Positions 33,393 through 45,146 of a stretch of 64,000 bases of DNA are shown one piece after another. The stretch is taken from NCBI RefSeq assembly GCF_001039355.2, contig NW_019775447.1:191758-255757 (forward strand), written 5' to 3'. The notes under the pieces are model-generated. The model made no database searches, was not told the origin of the DNA, and was given only the letters and a program-made list of their open reading frames with translations. The position numbers and the translations under genes are program-made. Position 1 is the stretch's first letter. Every line of letters starts with the position of its first letter. The DNA comes from Lingula anatina. Lineage: Eukaryota; Brachiopoda; Lingulata; Lingulida; Lingulidae.

Positions 33393-34291
33393 ATGCGCTC
33401 TCTTGCCGTTTTGGTTCTTGTGACTTGTATTACATGTATGTTCCTGACGACAGCTAAAGCTGGTGAAGTGGACTGTTTGGAGTGCAAAAATGGGAAACTA
33501 AGTAAGTTTTTTATGCTCTTGATTTTGTTGCCTAACGTTAACCATCTGTAAATGAAAATGAACTTTTTCATACGCAAATAGCTATTCGACAATTGCCTGG
33601 CTTATGTAAGCAAAAATGAAACGATTTAAAATCAAATCATTGTCGGTTTCAAGTCACTTCTGTTTTGTATTCTGGTATGGATATTTAGCACAGTTATCTC
33701 GTGTAATGATCACTCCTCTATACCTTTTACAGGAATGTTTACAAATTACAATTGTTTACAGAGGAAATACGAAGACCTCAGTGCGTTAACATCATAAATC
33801 CATGTGACGAGACGATCTTCCCTTGTACAATGGGATACGACTGCATGTAAGAGTAGCCATTGGGACCATTCATTTTGAGAAGTGCCGAGTGCCAGCTAAG
33901 CTAGCGCCGTCCCTCGACTGGTTGAATTGAGCCGACGTCTAATTACTGTGTCCCTGCAAGGACGACCCGTGAGGAGGCGTGTGAGAGACGGAGAGACCAT
34001 TACAGGATTAAGCTGTCCTCCTTTCATGTGGGTCCGTCATATTTAGGTCGTGGCCTAGCTAGCCCTCGGTTTTTCTCATTCTGAATGGTCCTCTTTATTA
34101 TTTATTATTTGTTACAGACTTAGCCGTTCATTACCGAATAACCCGTTTATCACTGAGTACTACTGATTGAGCAATTTCTCTGACTTAGCCATTTATCATT
34201 GACTTAGTCAGTCCTTACTAACTTAGCCATATCTATTTCCAGTATTGGCTGCGACTGCACTGTGATCTGCACCAAAGACAATAAATGCTAA
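33393..34291 (+). CDS. Secreted cysteine-rich peptide, 80 residues
   Basis: Three exons: 33393-33501, 33762-33846 and 34243-34291. Junction phases 1 and 2 fit, giving 243 nt. Donors are GTAAGT and GTAAGA; acceptors are TTTACAG and TTTCCAG. The first 23 residues are a signal peptide (MRSLAVLVLVTC, ending TTAKA). The mature part of about 57 residues has ten cysteines: VDCLEC, PQC, NPC, FPC, YDC, IGCDC, VIC and DNKC at the C-terminus. I do not recognise the family. The spacing is not a clean TIL, Kazal, Kunitz or Ly6 pattern. It should be an extracellular, disulfide-rich peptide; its role is unknown. A MITE sits in intron 2. An AATAAA at 34381 gives a 3' UTR of about 90 bases. An upstream in-frame GTG was not used as start because the internal ATG gives the signal peptide. 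Confidence 0.72.
33862..34092. mobile_element. MITE, family 2, in an intron of the cysteine-rich peptide gene
   Basis: About 231 bp with inverted ends (GGGACCATTCATTTTGAG against CTGAATGGTCCTC) and the family core GGAGGCGTGTGAGAGACGGAGAGACC. It starts only 15 bases after exon 2, leaving the donor intact. Confidence 0.75.
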
Positions 34292-34380
34292 CTCAGCAAA
34301 AGGCAAATGAATTGGACGTCGATGGTATATCGCTCTCCTACAGATACACAATTTTAATCTTTATAGTCAAGCCTTAAATT

Positions 34381-34386
34381 AATAAA
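34381..34386 (+). terminator. Poly(A) signal of the cysteine-rich peptide gene
   Basis: A canonical AATAAA 90 bases after the TAA stop at 34291. Confidence 0.55.
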
Positions 34387-35446
34387 GTGGCTAAGTGCTA
34401 TTGCCCCCGTCAGAAGTACTGGTTCAGCTGAAACCCGCATTAAATTAATTTTCATCATACAGGTAGACGTATTTCTCCCAGACAATAACTGACAATGCAT
34501 AACATATTAAGCATAAAACAACACAAACAACATATAAACTGCCTACAGACAGAGTTTGCGCAGGAGTTTTATTTCAAACCATCGTCATCGTCTTCATCGC
34601 AAGGACAACGAAAGGAAAGAGCAGATCTAGTGGAAGACCTTATTATAAAATCAGTATAAATAAAAACCCTTTTATCATAAACCTCTTGGAAACCCGGAAC
34701 TGCGGGCTTTTACTAAACTATATAACATTTACACGGTACAGTAAGGTCCGTTAAGTGCTTCAATCCAACCTTCTCCTTTTTTTCAGAATTGAGATTTTTA
34801 TGTACTAAGTAAAACTTAATCAATTAAAATATCAATCAGAAAAATCAATCATAAAGTTCAAATCAAGGTGGACAGACACGAGGGGACTCCTTATAATTTA
34901 TCTCTGAAAGAGACTCGAAACAACAACAGTAAAATTTGGTCTTAGAATATTATCTAGAGCTAATTACACATTTTAAGTTCCAAATGAATGAATTTTACCG
35001 TTCATGACTGGAGAGAAAGAGCAAAAGACCCACTGATTGAAATAATTATTTGAAGAGTTAAAAGTATCATTAAAAAATCATTGTCTAATACTGTAGTTCA
35101 CAGTTTAACTTGTATGAGGATATAATATTGAGGGAAAAAAACTGAGCTAATCATACCGTGAGAATAGATAGAAAAACTACATAGACTACATATATACGAC
35201 ATATAGGGGCCTACACCCACCGGCCAGTAGGCCTACATGTAAACCACAGCAGGTTTGCTATTATTATCTAGTGTTTAAAAAAATTAACTAACTTCTTGGA
35301 GCATATGAATTTAACCGACCCTGAAGAAGATTTAATTGTTGGTTAGGGCTAGACGGTATTTATATATAAAAACCAGGTTTTAACGTCGTTTAAGTTAAAT
35401 GCTGGATTTAGCCGGTGGTTAGTGCTAAGCGGTCTTAATGAAACTG

Positions 35447-35733
35447 CGGGGTAGGGGTGTCATCCTCTCAACAGTTTGAGGGGGTCCAGTTTTTTAAAGA
35501 ATGACAGGCCTCGGATGCAAAGCCGATCCTTGGTTATCCTTGCCCCCCCTTGGTGTGGGGTGCGAAGTGTTTTGGCGGAACACGGTGCCATTTGGTGCTG
35601 TTTAGAACAATGATTCAGCTCTACAAATTGTAATATTAAGAGGGAAATATTGGTGTGGTGTTTTTCCAGAAACCGAAGAGGGGGGTCAGAACCCCTCTGA
35701 ACCCCCACCCCCCAAATTCGCCACTGATACCTG
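35447..35733. mobile_element. Transposon remnant with CAGTGGCGAAT end
   Basis: The right side reads, on the minus strand, CAGTGGCGAATTTGGGGG followed by GGTTCAGAGGGGTTCTGACC. This resembles hAT-type ends seen elsewhere in the window. The left boundary is uncertain. No intact transposase is present. Confidence 0.4.
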
Positions 35734-36075
35734 TAGGTCGAATGTACTGTAGGCTACATACAGTAGGCTATAGGCCTATATATAGGCCCTATATAGTGGG
35801 GGATTCCGTGTTCGTCACATGCAGTTTAGATTGATCTCACTCTTTTGAGAGGGTCCCATGGGGGGGGGGGGGAGTAATCACAGTTCACGGGAAATAAAAA
35901 CATCAAATCACAAATCCCAGTAAATAACATTTTATTCACATCTCAAGGATAATGCAAGTCGAAAATCCTGTTCAGTAAATTACTTACATAATCTGCAGAT
36001 CTCTTCACTGGCTACTGAACACTTAGTAGAACGTTTTATTTAGAAAAACGCAATTCTAAAAATTTACACCCAAAT

Positions 36076-36078
36076 AAT

Positions 36079-36128
<50 letters not shown>
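36076..36128. repeat. (TAA)n microsatellite
   Basis: About 17 TAA units. The flanking stretch 34387-36736 otherwise shows only AT-rich sequence and local palindromes around AGGCCTATA (35755-35795), with no gene I can support. Confidence 0.95.
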
Positions 36129-36129
<1 letters not shown>

Positions 36130-36736
36130 GGACAAAAATCACCCAAGAGAACGGGAAAGAAATAATAGTCCCTAGAAATTAAACTGAGACCTAGTTAAAC
36201 CCCCAAATAAAAGCAGTGAACAGTCTAATTTAATAGGACGTCAAGCGGCTGTCGATTGCATCGACTTCTCGGCAGAGGCCTTCTGATAAGAACGGGAGAC
36301 GCTGACACACTTAAATGTTTGTGCTTGTCTCGTCGTCCTGATAACATTCCAGAGAATTAGGACATTTATGCGGACCTATGGCGTGTGTGGGTTTTAGTTT
36401 TATATGATATTTTAAATTATATTTTATACAAAGTGTGCCCATTATTCAGTGACATCTATAAATATTTTAGCTAATTTTATTTATGCCAACTTGTCAAATT
36501 AAATTGCTTTTTGATGTACTAATTAAGAATAATTATTTGCGAAATCATTACTATAAAAAAAACCCGGAAGCATAGTTTTGCTGTTACTGTTTGCTGTGCT
36601 TGATCGCGCTTCGATTTTCGTGATTAACAACGTTTTACAGAAATAGCACAAGTTTGAAGCGTTGTTTTTTAAATTGATGTTGAATATTTTACCATAGAAG
36701 TAGNCATAAAATGGTTATACACGTTCTTCCTTGCAG

Positions 36737-37045
36737 ACTACAGCTTCGGCGCACAGTTTTCATAGTTACTTCTACAGTTCCTTCGTCACTGCCTTCAAAT
36801 ACAGCCGCGGGTGCATAAGCCGGTCACAATGTACCAGCCAGGAGCTGCAGGGAAATACTTGCACCGGAAGTGGTGACAGTAAAATCTGCAGGCATTGCTG
36901 TAGTACCAATTACTGTAATAGTGGAGTCTTGGACACGGCCCAAGCCAGTGTCAACAACAACAACAACAATAGAGGGTGCCGTTCCCAGAGTGCTTGGTTT
37001 AACGTCATCTGTGGTCTTTTGTTATTTGCCTTTGCCAAGAATTAA
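36737..37045 (+). CDS. Last exon of a Ly6/uPAR-domain, GPI-anchored protein (partial)
   Basis: A TTCCTTGCAG acceptor opens a 102-codon exon that is open only when entered in phase 0. It encodes the second half of a three-finger Ly6/uPAR domain: YSRGCISRSQC, NTC, KIC, then RHCCSTNYCN, which is the family's closing CC...CN signature. After a linker with a run of Asn (VNNNNNNRG), the chain ends in a hydrophobic tail (WFNVICGLLLFAFAKN), as in GPI-anchor signals. Upstream exons with the signal peptide and first half were not found in the preceding 2.4 kb. A single N at 36704, just before the acceptor, marks an assembly join and may explain that. The cysteine-rich gene at 33393 does not fit as its 5' part: its exon 1 leaves phase 1, and that frame stops early here. 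Confidence 0.75.
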   Translation, partial: TTASAHSFHSYFYSSFVTAFKYSRGCISRSQCTSQELQGNTCTGSGDSKICRHCCSTNYCNSGVLDTAQASVNNNNNNRGCRSQSAWFNVICGLLLFAFAKN

Positions 37046-37253
37046 AGGCACAGATGATAGAAAAAAAAATTAGTGCATTTCTTCTTTAATTATGCCTGGC
37101 ATTAAAGGCACACATTACGTGTTTAAATTCATACGGATTGAATATGATGTTTTGCTATTGAGAACATGCCTTAAAACGAAATTGACATATTTGATTTGTA
37201 AATGCAGGTTACCCAACTATAACTGCGATTTCTTTGAGTGACCAATTGAATGC

Positions 37254-38260
37254 CAGAGCCGTAGCCTGAGCAAAATGCCAGGGGGGGCAGTAAGCAGACA
37301 CCAGGGGGGCGAAGCCCCCGAGGGTTTGTGTGTGTGTGTGGGAGGGGGTGTCCCCCTCCCACGGTGTGGAAACTTTTTGAAAACTGTATGTACATGTATA
37401 ATACTGCATTCTGGTGCATTTTAACAGTTATTTATTGCTCAATCAGAAGTCAGAAACTGTGGGTTCATTTTGATATAAATACAGTCATTTTTTCAACACA
37501 ACACGCCAATTGAACTTCATTTCATAGATTGTTCCAGGATCAGGAATAACGTTTCTTCCTCTGTGGACAAGGAAGAGAGCCAATCTGCTAAGGCGTTCCT
37601 CTGCCATGCTTGTGCGTGTCCACAGTTTCAGACGACGGACGGCTGAAAATGATATCTCGCATGCAACACTGCCCACTGGTGTTGCAAGGAAGATTGTAAA
37701 GATCCTACGAAGTGCAGGGAAATAGTCATGGTCACAGGAAATAAGAGCAGCTGCTGCATCTTTTGGCCGAATATCCTTAGGAACATCACTAAATAACAGT
37801 TTCCACTTTTCCACTTCAACTTCTAGGTTGTCTTCCTCATGAAGAAATTTTCCATAGTAGGACATGATGTCACTAATATGCTGTGGCTGTAGTGACTCCA
37901 AATTGTGAGGATCAAGAGCCGCTACCAAACCTGCATGATTTGGTTCAAACCTTCTTTCTAGCTCTGACACCACATGGTCAGTGAAAGCATAGAAGACATT
38001 AATTCTGTAATATTCCTTTGCACTCTGCTCCTTGTTTCCACCTGCAACAGCATTGGCATGATGTTTTTGCATTACAGTTGTGCGCGGTTTGACCAACTTG
38101 ATGTCAATGGCCATTGGTGGGTAGAGTAAACAAAGCGACTTCTTGAAGTGGCGAACAATGCCTTCGTTGCTTAGCCATCAATCATACCTAGATTTGTGCA
38201 ATATTAATGCTCAGGATCCCCCTGCCCCCCCCCCCCTCCCCCACTCCATATCCGCCACTT
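37254..38260 (-). mobile_element. hAT-family transposon, truncated
   Basis: The left end CAGAGCCGTAGCCTGAGC and the next 200 bases match the non-autonomous element at 4672-5057. The interior encodes the C-terminal part of a hAT transposase on the minus strand (see 37485-38114). The right side ends in a C-rich run followed by TCCGCCACT, which may be another element's end. I could not define the right boundary with certainty. Confidence 0.65.
37485..38114 (-). pseudogene. hAT transposase, C-terminal fragment with dimerisation domain
   Basis: A 209-residue open frame. Its last third (SVACEISFSAVRRLKLWTR, then EERLSRLALFLVHR) matches the C-terminal dimerisation region of hAT transposases, of the kind also found in domesticated ZMYM-type proteins. 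The frame stays open upstream of the first Met (HFKKSLCLLYPPM), so the Met is not a real start. The catalytic N-terminal parts and zinc finger are missing, hence a fragment. It could only be functional if further exons exist outside the sequence I can read. Confidence 0.75.
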
Positions 38261-39559
38261 ATTTCTCTTTTATTATTTAATTAATTTCATTCGGCTTAAT
38301 AAAATTACTGGTGATTTTGTAGATCTGATAATTATGCTAATGCATATTAGACGCGATTTAGTGTGGTGTTAGTAAAGTACGTAAGACATTTGGTTTAAAC
38401 ATAGAAGTAGAGAAAATGGAATGCCAACTCCCGCGAGATTTGTATTGCCCTCTGTGTTATGAGCTTGTGACCACGAGAGTTGGGCGAGAGTTGGGTAGTT
38501 TTACTTCCGGTCAACTTTCGTTGCACTACATGTGAATGGGGAGCAGGCGTGCTAAGACAAATTGAGCGTCATTTTGACAGATTTTTGGTTCAATTTGATT
38601 AATAATGGCCTCGAAGTTGACATTATTGGAGGTAAGTCTGTCTCTTAGCTTGATTAAACGAAGCTGGATTGCATCATGTGGATAAAATCGACGATAATCG
38701 AGCGATCTCACACAAAGCACGTGGACAGCCGGCAGAGTTTTACTTTCCCTGTCGTGATCAAGTAATGATATATCTGTATAGCAACGGAATATTAGTCCGA
38801 ACTAGCCGTGAACTGTAGTTTGACTGCACATCATACTTGAAAAAAGTCGAAATAAAATTCTGTCCCTTAACTAGGGAATTTGATATTTAATGCTTTTGTT
38901 TACAACTAAATACAAGGCTGCTAGCAATTTTCCTGCCAAGGAAAAGGCGACCCAATAATTTTTTCTACCGATATTAAATCACCTCATTAAGTTAAATCCT
39001 ACTCACATTCATTATCATTAAAATTTTGTATTTGTTGTAAGTTATTTTTTCCAAAATTTTAAGTAAATTTTCTGTTTACAGGATGATTTTGAAGAAAGAT
39101 TCAGTATGCTGCAACTCGCCGTACAGAGCACCACGCAACCAGTAGCACCACCCTAGTATGTTGCAATAAATAAAAATAACCATCTTTCTGAATATTTTTT
39201 TTTGTTTGAGAACATTTTTATATAATTAAACATTGTATAGTTACATGGAAATTGGTTCAGTACATTCCTTTTCGTTAGATATTATGCATTTACATTAATA
39301 ATGAAACATGATACAAATACAAAAATAATTTGTTGACAGTGCTTTTGTAAATTTACTACTTCAGGTGACTGAAATCTCACAATTAGTGGAGCGATCCCTG
39401 GAAAAGCTGGATCCAGCATTCTGTTGACATACAGCAGCTATAAATATGCAAAAGGACACTTCAAAAGGTACATTGTTAAAGAATATATTTATTTCAGTAT
39501 TTCAAGGCTTTTATCAAAATTACAAAGTTCCAATTATGTATCAGTTATAGTAGCAATAA

Positions 39560-40440
39560 CAGCTGTTACTGAATACATAATAACAATAGCAAATGATTAC
39601 TCTTGACCTGCATATAAAATAGTTTTATACTTGTATGGAATATTTTCGTGTCTACCTTTATCAATCATCAGTATATGATTAGAACAGTGAAATTTAGAGA
39701 AATCAGATACAAATACGTGAAGCATCTTCTGCTGAAACATTTAGAAAATGCAATTATTTCAGTTTAGAGGTATTTTGCAATTGTTTAATACATTTTTGAA
39801 CATGGTAATCTTTCAGTCTAATGTTCAAGGAATCCAAAAAAAAAAAAAAAAAAAAAAAAAAAATTCCTGCGCCTTAATTATACCACACACTTCCAAAACT
39901 ATATAAAAATGTTTTTGCTTGTTTTCAATGTAATACATCATGCCTCATCTAACTTCAAGAGCATTTTATAGTTTGCTATATTCTAATTCTCCTCAGTTTA
40001 TTCCAATGTTTTTATTTTATTTTATTTTCAGTTTTATTTATTTATTTAAGTACCNTAATAACAATAAATAGCAAATGAATTTTACTCTTGACCTGCATAT
40101 AAAATTTTTATATTTCTATGGAATGTTTTCTTGTCTACTTTGATCAATCATCAGTATATGATAAGAACAGTGAAATTTAGAGAAATCAGATATAAATACA
40201 TAAAGCATCTTCAGCTGAAACATTTAGAAAATACAATGATTTCAGTTTGGAAATATTTTGCATTTGTTTAATACACTTTTGAACATGGTAATATTTCAGT
40301 CTAATATTCAAGAAATCCAAAAAATAATTTATTTCCTGTGCCTTAATTATACCACGCACTTCCAAAACTATATAAAAATGTTTTTATTTGTTTTCCATGT
40401 AATACATCATGCCTCATCTATCTTTAAAAGCATTTTATAG
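39560..40440. repeat. Near-duplicate blocks flanking a single N
   Basis: About 390 bases (39560-39960) recur at 40060-40440 with roughly one change per 15 bases, including ATCAATCATCAGTATATGAT. An N at 40055 and poly-A and AT-rich runs lie between them. This is either a tandem duplication or two haplotypes placed in series by the assembler. Confidence 0.75.
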
Positions 40441-42110
40441 TTTGTTATTTTTCTCCTCTGTTTATTTCAATTTTTTTTATTTTATTATTTTTTAAATTTT
40501 ATTTATTTATTATTATTATTAAATTATTTTTTTACTCTTAGCTTCAAACCATGGGTTATCTGATGCCATCACCTAAGATAGCTAATTTGGAAGTGCTTGA
40601 TTTTACACCTTAAATTTTCCTTAAATAATATCAGCACCTGTTCACACAGTTTGAAGCCTCATACATCTCACCCATAGAATACTATTGGTGCAATTAATTT
40701 ATTTAAAAGTGAAAATGCAATATTGGGTTGATAATCACAATAGTATTTCAACCTGTTTTTAATAATGGTAACTTTTCCTTGCCTGCATAGTTTATTATAA
40801 TGGTAACTTTTTCTTGCCTGCATACTCGATTTTTTCTCAGCTCTTGTGCATGTTATACTATGTATTATTCTTTAATATATGGTGACAGTCAGTGAAAGTG
40901 CATCAGAAAACTTTCTTGTCCTTTTTTTAACGAGAATCGATTCCAAGTCTCTTTTGGTCATAAAAGAGTGAAATGTGTGACTGAATAATGTGTCATATTT
41001 CACATGAAAACTGTCATTTTCTTAATGTGCCAAAGGAACTTAAAATATTATTTGATAAATAAATGCTATGATTTTATTGACTGTCAGTATACATTTAAAA
41101 GCCAATGTTTCACATAGCCATAGTTAAAAATAAAGATGTCGTATTGAAATGGATTTCTCAAACAGCAATATTCTTGGATATGTCAAAATCTGGAGTCAGA
41201 CATAATTAGTTGTACTCTGCCATTAGTACTTTTAAAAAACGTGCATCACTAGCATACAGTTCTAATTTAGTTTCAGGTTTCTGCAAACTTTTCGGACAAT
41301 ATTTATCTCCCTGTTTGGTAAAGAAGTCCAAGGTCTCCAGGCTGAACAGAGAGGCATCCCAGTCAGCTATCTTCACTGCTACAACCAGCATACAAGACAT
41401 TACAGCAGTCTGGTTGGCAGTTGAGATCTTCAGTTAAGTCCTTGATGCACATTTCATCAGCCCTACTAGTGCAGAAAATGTTGTCGATTCCATCAAACGG
41501 ACAGAGGTAGACATCAAACACTATGATTGGTGGTTTTTGTAGTCAGCAAACTGAAACATAGATGAAGGGGAAGTGATAACAAGGAAAAACTGAGTCAACT
41601 CGGAGATAAAAGTACACAGCTAGAAGCAGACATTGCAGGCTGCTAAGTCACAAGGCAGACTTGCATCTATCACTACAAATGCAGCCTATGTTGATGGAAA
41701 TGAAAAAAATTTAGGAAAAAATTTCCTATACAGATACATTTTTCCAATGCTCTAATTCTGTTATTCCAGACTGCCATTTTAGTTCTACATAACATGCTAA
41801 ATGTACAAATTCTGCCCTTATTATGCACATTTCTTTATTTATAGATTTCTATTTTAAAGTAAGGATAGTCTCAATTTGTATGTAACTACAATCAGTTTCA
41901 CCATACATGTGTGCACTGCTAAATGTCTGATGTAAAAAATAAAGCTATGAAACCGAGACACAAGTCCTCATTTGGTAAGCAAACAGCAATGTTGAATTTA
42001 AGTTGTAATAAGGAGGTGAAAGGGATGTTAATTCATTTCAATCGAGTTCAATAAACTTTCATGAGATAATATTCATCCCCCAATTATACAGCCTGAATGT
42101 ACACATACAT

Positions 42111-42563
42111 TTAATGAAACAGTGCTTCAAAATACCTGGAACAGACCTTGACTTTCTCTGGATTGAAGTTGTTGTCACATCTGTTGATGCAATGGATCAG
42201 CTGACTTCTCCATTTGTCTGAAACCTCAGACACTCCTGTGGATATGAAAAGATACATGTACCACCTTAATTCTTGTACTCGCCTTAGAAATGGGAGTCTG
42301 AGTTTCTTTGTGGAATCAAAAGCTGGCATATGAAGGTGTAAAATATTGAACATTATGAGATTTAATAAATTGTCATTTTATATATAATTATTGTGAAAGA
42401 AGTTATTCCCCTGTGAAAAGGTGCAAAAGAGATAATAATAAAAAGGTTTGCTTGATTATTATTTTGTGTTGCTTCAATTTTACCTTAGGCAAGCTGTGAA
42501 AAGAAAGACCCTTGCACTTCTGTGAAGAGGCACTGCATAAAACAACACAACAGAGCTCCTTCC
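42111..42563 (-). pseudogene. THAP zinc-finger exons, probably of the 5-kb transposon
   Basis: The upstream exon (ending at 42484 with a GTAAAA donor) reads ELCCVVLCSASS and SFHSLPK. The downstream part reads VSDKWRSQLIHCINR and VKVCSRYFEALFH. Together they give the C2CH pattern of a THAP DNA-binding domain, with its SFHxxP and CSxxF landmarks. The best in-phase acceptor that keeps DKWRSQL uses the AG within TCTGAG, so the junction is tentative. The start codon was not identified. It is probably the DNA-binding end of a transposase; whether it is intact is unclear. Confidence 0.6.
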
Positions 42564-44415
42564 CGACACCCTTCAAAAGAACAGAATGAAAATTTACATT
42601 TATAATAAATTGTCATTATTTGACCTACATAGTCAGGTATATCTTAATTATATGTTGAAGCTATATCTCCAGGAGTAATAGCCAGCTATAACTGATATAG
42701 TTTAGTGTTGCAATGATTCTCTGGTGGTATGGCCAAATCCAATTAAGACTTGAATCTTTCCATTTTTTCTTATTAAACATGTTCGTATTTTGCTTGTACA
42801 AATGCATAAAATGAAAAGGGGATAACTAAATATGTAATATTTATATGTATAAATATTCTGTGCTTTTATTAACAGCTTGGATAACGACACTTAGTTCACA
42901 GATTTCTCGAAGACCGTACATGGACACTTGAGGGATAAACGGAAAACAATCGGCGTCAGACGACCGTCGTATTCAAGGACAGATCATATCATGAATGAGC
43001 CTCTCACTCCTTAAATTTACGCTTAAAAACACAATACTGTATTAAAATACAAAAGTTATTACTTACATTGCTAAATTATATTCCGTGTTATCTTCGACTT
43101 CGGTAATACACTCTGTCACACGCACCAAATAAAGCGCTTTGGGTTTTAATGATTCCGTTTTCACACCATAAAAACTGCAGTTAGAATGTCCAGACTCCCG
43201 TTTACGCCATAGCAAATCACATTATCGTAAAAACTAGCTCTAGTCGCTATGAATAGTAGTTATTGAAACATGTAGAGCGTGAGTTGAATGCAGCGGCATG
43301 GAAACCGGAAGTGAAACTCCCCAACTCTCGCCCAACTCTCGGGGTCACAAGCTCGGCCTGCGAGATTTGAAGTTGGCATTCCATTTTCTCTACTTCTATG
43401 ATTTTACTTATCTGCATTCCCCGCGAAGGTTAAAGTTCATTTGGATCTCCGGGCGAAGAAGAGTACTTCCGTTGCACAAAATGGCCCGCAGGTATTGACG
43501 GTGATGGGTAATTAAATAAGAGAAAAAGTTCTAGGGGAAATGTGCATGCAAAGTTAATTATGGCATCCTTTTAGTCCATTTCTCTTTTGCTATATAAGGC
43601 GTTATTTTGTTATCGCCTGCATTATTTAATAAAAGTAAGTATTGTATGAATATCAACCGTAGTAGATAGTAGATAAAAGAGAGCTTTCGCACCTGTACGT
43701 TTAGGCGAACGACTACGTTTAGGTCATCATGTTTTGCTGTCTAGTGACGTGTGCACATACGGTTAGAGAGAACATTATCCGCAGCTTGATTGCTACCCGT
43801 CAATGAAAAACGGTTTGCCAAATCAGCACAATTTTATGAAATCAAGCCTTTCTCTGCTAAAATTATATTGGGCATTTTATTTTTTGCAATATATGTGAAA
43901 CATGTTGTCTCTGTTATTTGTGTCTATGTTTTTGTTACTATTGAAATATAGGTTATATCCGTAAAAAAAGGCATTTTCCACTGACCACAAGGCAGTCAGA
44001 ACTTGCCTTCCGCACGCGTGACTGATTGTATTATAAGACTGTTAGGTCATCATTTTGTGAGCAGTTGTTACGAGTACACATGCCTTTATAAGTGGTCTGT
44101 AGACTAGCCGTCTGCACTTGACGCATAACAGGCAGGATATCCGTAAGGTAAGTGCCGTTTAGTAAGATACTACTAGTAGCTCGATTTTCTCATTTAGTTG
44201 ACAGGGCGTCTCTTTGACTTTTAATGCAAATTTTATGTAGCCTTGTTTCGAAAGAGCCTCTCTTGTGTATTTGAATAAATGAATTATAAATAAAAGTAAG
44301 GACAGCACATCTTTCTTTACATGAAATTGATTAATATTTATTATATCAGTAACAAAAACTGACGCTGCATTAATTGGTGACCCGCTTATTTTTTTCAGCT
44401 GAAAATTGCGATAAC

Positions 44416-44595
44416 ATGCAGCCAACTAAGAAGCGCCGTACTGATTCACCAGCAGATTACGTCAGTAACCTGAAAGACAAGCTGGCCTTCGAGAAAGAAC
44501 ATTTTGAATTAGAAAAGAAAGAGCGAGAAGCTAAAATTAAGAAAGGCAAACAAATGATTAAGATGATTATGTCTTTGGTTAAGAAGAAAAACTGA
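44416..44595 (+). CDS. Lysine-rich 59-residue frame or last exon inside a TIR element
   Basis: A TTTTTTTCAG acceptor at 44398 opens an exon whose ATG at 44416 gives 59 residues: MQPTKKRRTDSPADYV, then an amphipathic, highly charged helix (FEKEHFELEKKEREAK) and KKKN-stop. The KKRR stretch looks like a nuclear localisation signal. It may be the C-terminal exon of a transposon accessory protein. The first candidate exon upstream (ATGGCCCGCAG at 43483) would splice into an immediate stop. No family is recognised. Confidence 0.35.
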   Translation: MQPTKKRRTDSPADYVSNLKDKLAFEKEHFELEKKEREAKIKKGKQMIKMIMSLVKKKN

Positions 44596-45146
44596 ATTGA
44601 CATACTAGGCTCTTGCTGCCTACAAGATACACATGGGCTGAATCTTTGTTAAAACAGTTTTTTATTCAAGATTTCACTTAATAAATGTTTGCTTGTATGA
44701 ATTTTACATTTTACTCTTTAATTTTCCATACGCACAACGTACACGTGTACAGATCATGCTAAATATAGTCCTCCAAGGTGGGAGGATCTCGTTAAAAGTA
44801 CCGACTCATCTGATTGTCATACACACAGGCATGGCAGTTGGCCAGAAGACCACCTACCAAGTACTGCTTGGCTACAGGAGACAACAGAACTTTTTAATTC
44901 TTTCGAAGTCCAGAAAGGCAAAGTTTCACAATAAAAGTTTCCGAACTCCCACTCGACGCATTCCCACACAGGGGACATTCTCCTGTTGAATTATTCTTCT
45001 TCGGTGCTCATATTTGCTCCTCTGAAGGGACTCAACAGATACCGTTTAACGGGGTAAGCTGGATCTCCATAAACTGCGTATGGAAGACCATTCCAAAATT
45101 ACCTAACCTGTCCAATGGCGTATGACCTAATTTAACATCTCTGCAT

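Larger units (their letters stand above)
38400..43400. mobile_element. 5-kb TIR DNA transposon with THAP-coding exons (P-element-like candidate)
   Basis: The left end CATAGAAGTAGAGAAAATGG is perfectly mirrored at the right end. The inverted homology runs on for about 110 bases through GAGAGTTGGGCGAGAGTTGGG and ACTTCCGG. Inside, minus-strand exons encode a THAP zinc finger near the right end (42111-42563), and further coding-like minus-strand sequence lies around 41206-41500. On the plus strand a short two-exon frame begins MASKLTLLE at 38604. A near-duplicate block (39560-39960 and 40060-40440) surrounds a single N. THAP plus inverted ends fits a P-type element, but I could not assemble a transposase or find a target-site duplication. 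Confidence 0.65.

Noticed and set aside
33393-37045. Joining the signal exon at 33393 to the Ly6 exon at 36737 as one gene
   Set aside because: The exon at 33393 leaves phase 1, and that frame hits a stop early in the Ly6 exon. Two good downstream exons with their own stop and poly(A) signal already complete the first gene.
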